This document shows positions 11,187 to 22,699 of a DNA stretch of 64,000 bases, one piece after another (within the stretch, counting starts at the first letter, position 1; the number at the start of each line of letters is the position of its first letter). Source of the DNA: Tillus elongatus (Eukaryota; Arthropoda; Insecta; Coleoptera; Cleridae); the NCBI GenBank assembly GCA_964006375.1, contig OZ023268.1, positions 83,835,835 to 83,899,834 on the forward strand. The letters are read 5' to 3'. A program made the translations under genes and the position numbers. A model generated the notes under the pieces. That model had not been told where the DNA came from. It saw only the letters and a program-made list of their open reading frames with translations, and did no database searches.

Positions 11187-12612
11187 GACAGATTAAAATT
11201 GAATTAGTACGAAATCATGACAACTACAAATAAAGATCTGTTGCTATGTTATGATATGATGTTTTGATCAAAAAATGTATCAAATTGAAAATAAAAATGA
11301 AACACAGATGACAAATGAGGCTTTCAAAATGTCTACGTGATGTATGTCAATATTTAACATAAAAATAGAACTAGCCTATAATAACTATGGTAACAGTTAC
11401 AACAATAAAATAACTAAACAATAACAGTATAAAAGCAGTCTCTATACAACGAAAATATCGACATACATTAACTAATTATTTTATTACAACTTTTTTGAAA
11501 GAATAGTAAAATTTATTTTCTTTGACTTATTTATTTAGAAAGTAGAATATCCAAGAAAAGGAAATTAATTAAATCAGTTTGCTCGTTTAAAACAAGGTAG
11601 CTATTGTCGTTTGTGTGCTTTTTTGACTTCCAAAGCTTCAAGAAAGTCTAATTTACGCTTGTCATTATAAAAATGTTGTGGTTGTATGCGGTTATTTACT
11701 GTAGGTCTATGTTCGGTATCAATAATATAATTGCAAATGTACATTTGTCAGCGTGGTTATTTCTAAATGCAGAAATAGGAAACCAACTTACACTGACACA
11801 GCCATACCATACGATTCATGTCACCCTTTTTCACAAAAGCTGTCAGCCTACCATTCTATGATACATCGTGCATTTTCAATACCTATGTCACAAAACAATT
11901 TTGAAAAAGAAATTTCAATAATTAAGCAAACAGCATTTAACGCGTGATTTACTATTTAACGCTAAAGAAAAATCTTGTTTCCTGACAAAAGCTGGAGTTT
12001 ATAAATTAGCTTGTACACATTGTAACGCAATCTACATAGGTCAAACTTCTAGAAATTTCAACACCCGATACAAAGAACATATTTCTGCAGTAAATAACAG
12101 TAAATAACCGCATACAAACACAACATTTTTATAATGACAAGCGTAAACTAGACTTTTTTGAAGCTTTGGAAGTCAAAAAGCACACAAACGACAATAGCTA
12201 CCTTGTTTTAAACGAGCAAACTGATTTAATGAATTCCCCTTTCTTGGATATTCTTCTTTCTAATTAAATAAGTCAAAGAAAATAAATTTAACTATTTTTT
12301 CAAAAAAGTTGTAATAAGATAATGAGTTGATGAATGTCGATATTTTCGTTGTATAGAGACAGCTTTTATACTGTTATTGTTTAGTTATTTTATTGTTGTA
12401 ACTGTTATCATAGTTATTATGGGCTAGTTATATTTTTATGTTAAATATTGACATACATCACGTAGACATTTTGAAAGCCTCATCTGTCATCTGTGTTTCA
12501 TTTTTATTTTCAATTTGATACATTTTTTGATCAAAACATCATATCATAACATAGCAACAGATCTTTATTTGTAGTTGTCATGATTTCGTACTAATTCAAT
12601 TTTAATCTGTCT
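11187..12612 (+). mobile_element. Penelope-like retroelement with inverted 3' copy
   Basis: Two arms of about 517 bp (11187-11704 and 12094-12612) are near-perfect inverted copies. The ~390 bp between them encodes Penelope-type polymerase C-terminal sequence: HPFSQKLSAYHSMIHRAFSI (11819-11878) and NNFEKEISIIKQTAFNA, then after a frameshift CTHCNAIYIGQTSRNFNTRY (about 12013-12072). The last is the GIY-YIG nuclease signature. The left arm is thus an inverted copy of the 3' end, an arrangement familiar for Penelope insertions. RT palm motifs are absent (5' truncated), and the frame is broken, so it is dead. Confidence 0.8.
11753..12110 (+). pseudogene. Penelope-like polymerase: linker plus GIY-YIG nuclease, broken
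   Basis: The open frame 11753-11947 carries the conserved linker between RT and nuclease (PFSQKL..YHSMIHR..SIPMS). A stop and frameshift follow, then the nuclease core with IYIGQTS and RYKEH residues. The family makes endonuclease cuts for target-primed reverse transcription. This copy lacks RT and most of the nuclease C-terminus in frame. Confidence 0.75.
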
Positions 12613-13364
12613 CTCTAGCCAAAATAATTTCAAGAATATGACTTTTACTAGAAAGTTGTATCAACTCTGATATTTTAAATAGAACACCATATATTTCTAA
12701 AATCCCTATGCAATCCCTTAATACGAGTCTTTCAGTCATTTCCTTAATATAAGTCTATACCTACTTTTTGCCATTTTTGATACGTTGTAGATCTAAATTG
12801 TTGTAGTATAAATTTGATAAAATTATCCTGGATTCGTATTAATTTTCTAAGATCCATTGGCGGTAGATTTCTTTAAACTCCCTACATGTACTGCTGATAA
12901 TATTATTACACTCTCCAAGCAAAATAAATAAATCCATAAGAACTGCGTGAGAATGTTTTTTAACCATCGTTTTTGAAGATATTTACACTTTGTAAAAATA
13001 CTGAAATATCGAGACGATAACGAAAGTGACATTGGCGTTTATGTTTAACAATATAGTAGAATTTAATTTCAAACTACAAGAGCAGTTTATGTCCTAAACA
13101 TGGTAACTGGAGAGTTTTGGTATAATATTACAATTTTTTTAAGCACGGAATTTCCTTGGTTCAACATATCCATAACACTTCCACTGGTTTTTAATGTAGA
13201 TGGTAGAAAGTACAAAATAAAATACATGTAAACAAAAACAGATATGACCTAAAAGGTTGTGAGGTTCAAATCACAGACAGAACACATAATTTTAGAAGTA
13301 TCTTCTATTTTCCGAACCAGAGAGTGACAAGGGGAACTATAAACACCCATTTGTGAGTTCATTG
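12613..13364. other. Unassigned AT-rich stretch
   Basis: Nothing recognisable on either strand. Confidence 0.4.
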
Positions 13365-13660
13365 ATTGTTGTCGCCCTTACTTGGTGACACTGGTCGATA
13401 CTATATATAGACTGAGAGACTACTTCTCTGGTTTCACTGTTGGGTTTGGTTTCTGTTAGTAGCCAGCGCGTAAGCTAATTGGAACAAGTGGCATTCCTGA
13501 ATTCTAGTTGTTCATTAACGTTGAAGAACATCCTAGAACATCTAAAATTCAGAAGGGCCACTTGTTCCAGTTAGCTTACGCGCTGGCTACCTCCTCCTCT
13601 AATAGTGAAGCCAGAGAAGTAGTCTCCCAGTCTGTATGTAGTACCCATTTGTGTGATTAC
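13365..13660. repeat. Foldback repeat (TTGCCCTTAC family, copy 2)
   Basis: The left arm, about 13400-13495 (ACTACTTCTCTGGTTTCAC ... GTAGCCAGCGCGTAAGCTAA ... GGAACAAGTGGC), is mirrored at 13555-13650 (GCCACTTGTTCCAGTTAGC ... GCTGGCTAC ... GAAGCCAGAGAAGTAGT). The spacer is about 60 bp and contains its own short inverted pair (GTTCATTAACGTTGAAGAAC). It would form a long hairpin. The short frame at 13508-13714 that spans it is a by-product. Confidence 0.7.
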
Positions 13661-14067
13661 GACATAGCCGCTACTGCAAAGTATCTATACCATGTTCATC
13701 ATAGTCCCACTTAGTTTTTTAGTGAAAGTAATTTTAAAGTTCTCTGATTTTTCAGTATTCGCCACCAAAAACAAGTTATACCTACTTTCTAATTCCATAT
13801 TTTATTGAATGCTACTTCAAAGTGTTTGTTTCGAAATGAGCCAATGTTGTAGATAAAGAATAACGGCGCCACTCTTAGCTTTGCTGTTAGGATAAATATC
13901 AAAAATTTATTTATTACTATTTGCAGTTAGTATAGCAAATATTTACCCAATTATTAGTTTGGTGTATAGTAAAGCGAATTAGAATACAAATTGTAGCAGT
14001 TTGAGGGTAATGATGTGTGATGTAGTATATTACGTAATATGTAATTTTTGTTAAAAACTGCAATTTT

Positions 14068-15780
14068 GAAAAATCCCAAGAAACAGACAAACCCTTACCC
14101 TAAGTTCTGTACTATTACGAAAGCACAAGAAATAGACAAAACCTTAATCTAAGTTATGTACCATTACAAAAGTCCAACGAAACAGACCAACCCATACTCT
14201 AAGCTCTGTACCATTTTGATAGCCCAAGAAACAAACAAACCCTCACCCTAAGTTCTGTACCATCACGAAACCCCAAGAAACAGTCAAACCCCTACTCTAA
14301 GTTATGTACCATTAAAAAAGCCCAAGAAACCGACAAAATCCCACTCTTAGTCCTGTACCATTACGAAAGCCCAGCAATGTAGACAAACGCTTACTCTAAG
14401 TTCTGTACTATTACGAAAGTCCAAGAAACAGACAAACCTTCACTCTAAGTTTGCTACCATTACGAAAGCCCATGAAACAGACAAAACCTAACTCTAAGTT
14501 CTGTACTATTACGAAAGCCCAAGAAACAGACAAGCCTTCACTCTAAGGTCTGTACCATTACTAAAGCCCAAGAAACAGACAAACCTTCACTCTAAGTGAT
14601 GTATCACCACGAAAACCCTAGAAACAGACAAAACCTCACTCTATGTACTGTACCATTACGAAGGCCCAAGAAACAGACAAACGATCACAATAAATACTAT
14701 CACGAAAGCCCAAAAAACAGACAAACCCTCACTCTAAGTTCTGTACCATTACGAAAGCCCAAGAACGAAACAGACAAATGCTCACTCTAAGTTCTGTACC
14801 GTCACGAACGCCCAAGAAACAGATAACCCCTTAATTGAAATTCTGTACTATTACAAAAGCACTAGAAACAGACAAACTCCCACTATTTAGTTCTATACCA
14901 CCACGAAAGCCCAAGGAACAGATAAATCTGCACTCTAAGTTATCTACCATTACGAAATCCGAATGAAACAGGCAAACCCTAACTCTCAGTTCTGTATCAT
15001 TACGAAAGCCCAACGAAACAGACCAATACTCACTCTTTGCCCTGTACCATTACGATAGGCCAAGAAACAGACAAACCCTCTCTCTGAGTTCTGTACCATC
15101 ACGAAATCCCACGAAACAGACAAACCCTCACTCTTAGTTCGGTAGCATTGCGAAAGCCCAAGAAACCAACAAAATCACACTCTACGTTCAGTACCATTAC
15201 AAAAGTCCATGAAACAGACAATGCCTTACTCTTAATACTGTACTATTATGAAAGTCCAAGAAACAGACAAGACCTTATTCTATGTTCTAACCATTACAAA
15301 AGCCCAACAAAACAAACCAACCCTCGCCTAAGTTCGGTACAATTACGAAAGCCCAAGAAACCAACAACTACGTGCTGTACCATTTGGAAAGCCTAAGAAA
15401 CAAACAACGCTAACTCTAAGTTCTATACCATTACGAAAGCCCAAAAAACAGACAAAACCCTACTCCAAGTTACGTACCATTACGATCGCAAGAAACAGAC
15501 AAACCCTCGCTTTAAGTTCTGTACAGTTATGAAAGCCCAAGAAACAGACAAACCTTTACTGTAAGTTATGTACCATAAGAAAACTTCAAGAAACAGATAA
15601 AACCTCACTCTGAGTTCTGTCATTACGAAAGACCAACGAAACACCCACTCTAAGTTCTGTACCATCGCAAAAGTCCCAGGAATAGACAAACCCTCATTTT
15701 AAGTCATGTACCATTACGAAAGCCCAAGAAACAGACAAACCCGTACTCTAAGTACTGTCCCATTACAAAAATTCAACGAG
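14068..15780. repeat. 49-bp tandem repeat array (about 35 units)
   Basis: A diverged unit of about 49 bp repeats head to tail. Its recurring words are AAGAAACAGACAAACCC, TCACTCTAAGTTCTGTACC and ATTACGAAAGCCC. Adjacent units differ by roughly 10-25% by eye and some are a few bases longer or shorter, which implies an old array. As 49 is not a multiple of 3, reading frames rotate from unit to unit. The several 60-80 codon frames on both strands are artefacts of the repeat. There is no coding evidence. Confidence 0.9.
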
Positions 15781-15944
15781 CATTTCGTCTCTCAGTAAAG
15801 AAAAACCAGTATTATAGCCTCTATTTAGATCTCGAATTCGAATAAAGGAGATAAAGCTGGATATAGTGCTCTGTAAATTCAGATGGTACCGTTACAATAG
15901 ATCTTAAAGGTCGCGATGGCAAAGCCGAACAGTTAGTCTCCTTT

Positions 15945-16262
15945 TCCTTTACCTATAACTTATTTATTTACCGTCGGTTTATTTACACGGACTATGACTA
16001 ACCACCGACGCTAGGGATCAGCTTCACCTTACCTCCTGGAAATTTTGCCGAATCCCTTCCTTTCTGTGAGGAAAGTAAAAATAATCAACGTGAACGCCTC
16101 ATGATATACAGAATCTACGGCGTTACGCTCCATATAAAGGTTGGAACGTATAGACATTAAAACTTGTCCCGCAACCTCAGTCTCAGATTTTGCAGTATGT
16201 AGTGAAGGGAAAATGACGCTTCTACTGCGACTTGAACCGAAGACTTTAGGCTTAATTCGTTA
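15945..16262 (-). mobile_element. Decayed tRNA-derived SINE, copy 3
   Basis: It shares the SINE body with the two good copies: ACCGTCGGTTTATTTACACG, CTGGAAATTTTGCCGAATCC, a GCGTTACGCTCC block, and GCAACCTCAGTCTCAGATTT. The tRNA-like head at 16220-16262 is heavily mutated (CGACTTGAACCGAAG for the B box). No target duplication is visible. It is much older than the copies at 19897 and 43766. Confidence 0.65.
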
Positions 16263-16820
16263 AAGTAATTAATATTTGAATGGTATAATTGTCATGACGT
16301 TTAAATTATATATTAGGTTCTAACATTTTTGCGAGGGAGAGCTGGAGGCAGGTTTTTATCGTTGTCAACTTTGACAAGATCAAAAAGTCGATTATTTCAT
16401 GTAACTGAAAACATTTCTTGACGAACTCACATCCATTGTTAGGGCTTTTATTTCATTGTGTTTGTCAGATTTAACTACAGAAATTTGATTGCTAACTATC
16501 AAAGAGGGAATCTGATTCTGAAGTTTGATTTACATATAGCGGTATTAGTTCTGCGTTCTAAAACAATAATAGTCATGTCATGGTAACACGAAAGTCACGA
16601 TTCATTAAAGGAATGATTCCGTGTACATACCTGTGTGCATACTAGAATAAATATTGTATTCCACTTGTCCTAACGAGATAACTGTTTCTAGATATAGGAT
16701 CTCGGAATTGATTGATCAGATAAATAGCTCCAGTTGATCGCTTTATACAGATTTATTTATTTGTTGACTTAATGTGGGAAATAAAGCAAGACGTACACGA
16801 AAGTAACTTTAAAAAAATTC
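16263..16820. other. Unassigned stretch
   Basis: No supported feature. Confidence 0.4.
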
Positions 16821-16823
16821 GGG

Positions 16824-17135
16824 ACGCAGCAACTGCGTTATGGTAGTGAATTTTTATTAAATGCTTCAAATTTGAATAACTGAATTTTATATAAACCTAG
16901 AAAGTTGAATTTTGCCATATAGTAATGACTTTCACAAGGCAAAATATTCACCAAATTTCATCAAAATAGCTTTGTAATTTTCAGAGACAAACATTTTTTT
17001 CGAAAAGAAACTCAAAATTTTCTAGGAAAACCTTGTCCGATTTTCCTGGCTAACGAACTTATCTAAGCCATGATTAAAATAAAGATTCTTGGGGAGTTTA
17101 ATTAAAATCAGTTAATAACTTTTTGAGTTATCGTG

Positions 17136-17218
<83 letters not shown>

Positions 17219-17359
17219 ATACAAAAATTGAAACTAACCCCGGATATGGGTTCTCGGGGTCCTAGTTCGCACTCATTTGCAAAAATGTTTGCAAAGTCTC
17301 ACCATCGATACCTCTCTATTAGCGAATTTTTTTAAATAAAAATTCACTAATAAAACAAA
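16824..17359 (+). mobile_element. (TA)n-bearing HINE-like element, copy A (complete)
   Basis: The left end is GGACGCAGCAACTGCGTT then ATGGTAGTGAATTTTTATT. The AT-rich body follows (a TTTTCAGAGACAAACATT block; CCGATTTTCCTGGCTAACG; TTTTTGAGTTATCGTGCGGA). (TA)n occupies 17139-17215. The GG-rich block is CCCCGGATATGGGTTCTCGG plus GTCCTAGTTCGCACTCATTT and CTCACCATCGATACCTCTC. The right end is a foldback (AGCGAATTTTTTTAAATAAA, then AATTCACTAA). There is no coding capacity. This is the best reference copy for the family in forward orientation. Confidence 0.8.
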
Positions 17360-17639
17360 CCAAACAGTATATCCCTTGTGCTTTAAGTAACCTTATTATG
17401 ACAAACAGATATATACACCATTTTAACGTTTTAAATAAAGTGGTTAAAGTATTTTACATAATATGTTGATAATTAATTAATTTATAGAATATAACATGAT
17501 CATTTTCAAACACTCTCCCAGTATACAACACAATATTACTCCTCAGTCAATAAATTCACTTTTTTCATTCTGCTTTATCAAAACTACATTTAGTAAATTT
17601 TAATTTTACACTACAATAACGACTTGTTAATGCATTCTT

Positions 17640-18110
17640 CAGAGCACACAGAAGCACAGAAACCAGATAAGGTTATGAGCAAAATATATAGTAGCAACAA
17701 TGTGCCATATTTTATCCAATTAACTTATTGTTTGAAAATATACAAAAAAATTCCGACAATATACCTTAAACGTGGGTTTTCTAACCAACAAATCTTAGGT
17801 TAATAGCAAATTGAGTTATTGAAATTCGAAGCATTTAATGAAAATTTGCTACCAAAATGCACTTACTGCGTCTTGTTTTTTTTTCTTACAAACATATTTT
17901 GAGTAAAAATTCAATAAAATAAGGCTGTTCGAAAAAAAATTGTAGGGATCACCAATGATCGACTTGTGGGCCAGCCGGTGATTGTCAAAATAGTTTTATA
18001 AGATGCAGCTCAAGACACCCTATAATTAACTTATACAAATTTTTCTCGTCTCTTGTATAATAATAGTTATATTCAGCTTTACCGTAGAAACGCGTCACCC
18101 TGTATAATAT
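17640..18110 (+). repeat. ACGCA..TGCGT-family AT-rich repeat, copy 2
   Basis: It matches 4740-5215: AACCAACAAATCTTAGGTTA, TAGCAAATTGAGTTATTGAA, the terminal motif inverted at 17852-17878 (AATGCACTTACTGCGTC), GGTGATTGTCAAAATAG, AGATGCAGCTCAAGACACCC and TCTTGTATAATAATAG. The left terminal inverted repeat is missing or unrecognisable. Confidence 0.65.
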
Positions 18111-18440
18111 CAGCCCTTTTGTAAAACTTCGATCCTTTATATTTATTTATTTATTCAATATGCAAATACACAGTTTATAAACCATTTACGTATATATGTG
18201 TTGATAAAATATAACAAACACTGTTTAATCCACACACTAACATTAATAAAGGAACAATTTGCACTTGTATATAAAAATTTCCCAAATGACACAAATAATT
18301 CGTCGACTCAAACAAATAAACATAATATAAACGATCTCATATCATACGGTAAATGTCAGTTACAGCGTCTAACAGACCTGCGCAATAATATCAGATGTTC
18401 CGTTACCACGACAACCATATACTAGATCTCATATAAACTA
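18111..18440. other. Unassigned stretch
   Basis: A 75-codon frame at 18198-18425 has no recognisable content; nothing else supported. Confidence 0.35.
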
Positions 18441-18462
18441 TTCAATGAAAGGCGGTGAAATT

Positions 18463-19005
<543 letters not shown>

Positions 19006-19009
19006 ATCC

Positions 19010-19880
19010 TAGTTTAGCTTAGTTATAAAATGGAAAACGTTAATTTTGCTTTTAAGTGTAATCGTACCTAATAAATATCAAAGTCATAAAGTATAATGAT
19101 AGATAGAAATATGCTCATGGTCCAATTTATAGAATGTTAGGATTTCGATCAATTTAATACTTTTAATTTTAACAGATCTTGAAGATCTGGTCTAGCGGTT
19201 CTAATGCACGTTCACTTAAAGAATTTTTTCGCAAGCGTTACCATCGATATATCTCTAATATCATTAAAAATATTCAAATCTTGTGTTCTAGCTCCTTTTG
19301 AGAAATAAACTCTAAATGCCCAAAGCTCAGCTTTCTATAAAGCTGGAAAATTGAAATTTAGTATGTCTAAGTGTATGTAAATGTAAATATCTTTAAAAGA
19401 AGCTTTTATTACATATTTCATTAAAGTTACAAAAGCTTTCCAGAAGAAAACTTAGAAAAATAATGTACCGGCCAAATTATAAACGTGGCAGGTATTTTGC
19501 CTTATTAATCGACTGTATGATTTAGTTTAAGTGAACCTAATCGAACCTGTTTTTCCAACAACAGAAAAGTTTTTTTTAAAACAAATTATCTATTAGTGAA
19601 TTGTTTTAACAAAACTTCACTGATATCAACCTAAGAAAATATCTCCTGAAATGATTACTTCACCTAACTTGTGTTACTTTCTGTGGGCCTTATTTTATAT
19701 AAGAATCTATATAAGAATTTATATAAGAATCCATCATGGTTTATTCTCCTGTGATTCATTATAAAAGCGTTTCAACACAGCGAGTAAAAACAAACAAAAG
19801 GTCCTACTTCTGAATTCATAAAGGCCAAGAAGGTGAATACATATTCATTATTCAAATAATTTGCTAACACGAAAAAATTC
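19010..19880. other. Unassigned AT-rich stretch
   Basis: The words TCTAGCGGTTCTAATGCACG and CGCAAGCGTTACCATCGATA at about 19190-19250 look like a very decayed GG-rich block of the (TA)n family. Otherwise nothing is supported. Confidence 0.35.
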
Positions 19881-19884
19881 AATA

Positions 19885-19896
19885 AATATTAAAGGT
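19885..19896. repeat. Target-site duplication, left (SINE copy 1)
   Basis: AATATTAAAGGT immediately precedes the (GT)n tail and recurs exactly at 20256-20267, just after the tRNA-like head. Confidence 0.85.
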
Positions 19897-20255
19897 GTGT
19901 GTGTGTGTTTTGTTTCTTTAACGTCGGCCTATTTCTGCGACTATGGCCAATCACCGACGCCAGGGAGCAGTTTCACCTCACTATCCTGGAAATTTTGCCG
20001 ACCCCCTGCCTTCCTGTAAGGAGGGTAGATATCTTTAACGTGCCCAACATCGCATGGACACGGGACCGACGGCTTTACGCCCCCTCCGAAGGGCGGAACG
20101 TGCAGACATTCAACTTGCTCAAATACAACGTCCGAACCTCGGTTGATGTCAATTTTACAGTTTGTACTGAAAAAGCGAAAGGAGTACCCTGGGGTCGAAC
20201 CCAGTATCCTTCGGTTCAGAGGCACAAGTTCTTACCCCTGAACCACCGAGGTTGT
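19897..20255 (-). mobile_element. tRNA-derived SINE, copy 1
   Basis: Read on the minus strand, it opens with a tRNA-like head: CTCGGTGGTTCAGGGGTAAG (A-box region, about 20252 downward) and GGTTCGACCCCAGGG (B box, about 20190-20204). These are polymerase III internal promoter elements. A ~240-bp conserved body follows (GGAGGGGGCGTAAAGCCGTC; GTTGGGCACGTTAAAGATAT; TCGGTGATTGGCCATAGTCG; GCCGACGTTAAAG), and then a (CA)n tail. A 12-bp exact target duplication brackets it, showing insertion by target-primed reverse transcription. The frame 19899-20279 is not a gene. The LINE partner is not identified. Confidence 0.9.
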
Positions 20256-20267
20256 AATATTAAAGGT
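20256..20267. repeat. Target-site duplication, right (SINE copy 1)
   Basis: Exact copy of AATATTAAAGGT at 19885-19896. Confidence 0.85.
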
Positions 20268-20289
20268 AATATTCTTTAATTTGTAATTA

Positions 20290-22020
20290 TAGAAGCATAT
20301 TCAATCTTTTACCTAACCTCAAAACATAACTGTCAAAACATAATAAATACACAAAACACACTGTCAAATCTGGTTATTATTTCAAGCAGCTGATATAAAA
20401 CTTATTTATTTTTCCTCTCAGTTTCAGATTTGGGTTATTTGAACATTTTACAAATCCGACCATCTGAATATACTTGAAGGTGGTGGGATTGCCATATTTC
20501 GGGTGTGTACGTCCGTTGCACATTAGGATCGTTGTGGCGCTCCCGTCTTACGTGTGTTATTTGCTTAGTTATCATTGCATTATGATCTATGACGGGTATG
20601 TATCTATCTACGCATGGCAGCTAACTACCCTGTCATGTTTTTCAGATTTTCTCTTCAGTTTGAAAAAAAAACTTAAATTTTGTAAACCAAATTACTTAAA
20701 ATTCACAACAGGTTTATTTACACCATTTATAGCTACTTACATGTAGAATCTCATTCATAGCCCGATCAAATTAGGGTATATTATGGGACTCTTTTAGAAA
20801 TCAGTGTTGGAAACCTAATTATTAGTTTTATTGATTCATTCGACGTCAAAAAGAAGTAAACTAGGTTTGCATGGTACCTTGACCGCCGCTCGAGTCAGGG
20901 CGTCCAACAAACCGCGAAATTTTCGGACGTTTTTCAGTGTTTTGCCTATAGCTCCGAAACAGTGCGTTTTAGCGAAGACTTCATTATCGAAAAATTAAAG
21001 ACCATTACATTCTGCGTTAGATTAGTTTTTATATATAAAATTCGGCGGAGCAGTATGGCTGCAATCGATAGTCGAAAAAAGGTGATTTTTACAAACTTTT
21101 CTAAAAAAACGCATCAAAGTGACTTGCAATCGTCCGTCACACGGAAACGATCGTTATAAATGAAAAAATGTGTAACATAAAAGTTGTAGAGCATCAAATT
21201 TTGTATTTCAAGAGTGCCTAAAATTTTTACTTTGGGCAAGTAGATATCGAGACATTCCACAAATTCCGAAACCTGCCATATGCTGTGCACAAGAAAGGTA
21301 CCCTCGAGTTCCAACTCTAAATCTCCACGATATAACTTAAAAAGTGGTTATATGAATTAAAACACATGTATAGTTGATACAAGTATAATATAATCAGGGT
21401 TTGCCCTCCGCCTTTCCACATTAAATTGCATTGTACGGTGATATGACGTGGGGCACCTGGTCAGCGGACCCGCAATTTAGGCATACCTACTTGTGTATCG
21501 TGTTCATTAGGGTGGAACGAAAAACTTTTTTTTTGGTACCTTTTTCTGGAAATAGTCACCACATAGTTATCGAAAGGTACATCTAATTGCTATTAGTACC
21601 TGTGCAAAGAATGAACGATGTACTTGATAATTGTTAGGTTCCTCAATGGTGTCAAAGTAATGTACAAAAATTCTATCATCGACTTCTTCTGTAGTTTTTC
21701 GATTATGCAGAAAATTTTAATACTATAGTTGTCTAAGACCTTTCTTATACATTATAAATCACTGTGCAAAATTCGAGAACGATCTTGGGCTGACTTCAGG
21801 TTCCTCAATGAAGTCAATGTTAGCAAGCTTCTCGGTATTTCATCATTTGTCATACATGTCTACTTAGTACCTTTGCTGTATATTAAACTACAAAACGATG
21901 AAGACCAATTCAAATGAGAGGCTTTATTCAGAAAAAAGAGAACAAATTAATACATGTAAACCTACAATGTACGTACAATACAGTAAAACAAAAAAGTGTA
22001 TAGAGTACATTTGGGCTATT
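20290..22020. other. Unassigned stretch with two similar subsegments
   Basis: No gene recognised. AGGTTCCTCAATGGTGTCAA near 21640 and AGGTTCCTCAATGAAGTCAA near 21800 are similar words about 160 bp apart, suggesting a decayed local duplication. GGGTGGAACGAAAAACTTTT at about 21510 may mark the end of an unknown dispersed repeat. Confidence 0.35.
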
Positions 22021-22023
22021 TAT

Positions 22024-22155
22024 TTGTGAATTTTTATTAAAAAAAAATTCACTAATAGAGAGGTATCGATGGTGAGACTTTGCACAAATTCTTTCAAATG
22101 AGTGCGAACTAGGACCCCTAGAACCCATATCCGGGGTCAGTTTCAATTTTTATAT

Positions 22156-22245
<90 letters not shown>

Positions 22246-22699
22246 AACCGCTAACTCAAAAAATAATTAACCGATTTCAATGAAACTTGGCAAGTGCCTT
22301 TCTTTTATTAATGGTTTGGATGAGTTCGTTAGTCAGATAAATCGGACGGGGTTTTCCGGAAAAAATTTGAGTTTCCTTTAAAAAAAATTTTTTTCTCCGA
22401 AAGTAACAAAGCTCTTTTAATGAAATTTACTATATATATTTTCTCAGGAGAGATCTTACTACATACCAAAATTCAACTTTCTAAGTTTAGAGAAAATTTA
22501 GTTATTCAAATTTCAAATTTTCTTTCGAAAAAAATTTTTTCTCCGAAAATTACAAAGTTATTTTAATGAAATTTTGTGGATATCTTGCCCTGTGAAAGGC
22601 CTTACTTAGTATTAAAATTAAACTCGCTAAGTTTATAGAAAATTGAGTTATTTAAATTTGAAGCATTTAATAAAAATTCACTACCATAACCCACTTGTT
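22024..22699 (-). mobile_element. (TA)n-bearing HINE-like element, copy C (near complete)
   Basis: Genome order is the reverse of copy A: foldback end (22024-22052), GG-rich block (GGTATCGATGGTGAGACTTT; CATATCCGGGGTCAGTTTC), (TA)n at 22159-22243, the body, and the second end (AAATTCACTACCATAACCC) at about 22672-22699. The TGCGT palindrome is partly lost. The body holds a module present twice, at about 22380-22430 and 22520-22580 (TTCTTTCGAAAAAAATTTTT ... TCCGAAAATTACAAAG); copies A and B have only one. The second end abuts the C-terminal part of a pseudogene. Confidence 0.8.

Noticed and set aside
14596..15689. Frames with repeated PKKQT / NRQTLTL peptides in the 49-bp array
   Set aside because: The unit is not a multiple of three, the frames exist on both strands and shift between units.
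14068..15780. CRISPR-like array
   Set aside because: Units are contiguous and diverged, with no unique spacers; eukaryotic context.
20190..20254. Possible tRNA gene on the minus strand
   Set aside because: A and B boxes are present but the sequence lacks a foldable complete tRNA and runs into the SINE body; the same head occurs at 44060-44126.
19899..20279. 126-codon frame and its minus-strand partner, repeated at 43775-44134
   Set aside because: Both copies are SINE bodies with target duplications and a tRNA-like head; the shared peptide reflects repeat homology.
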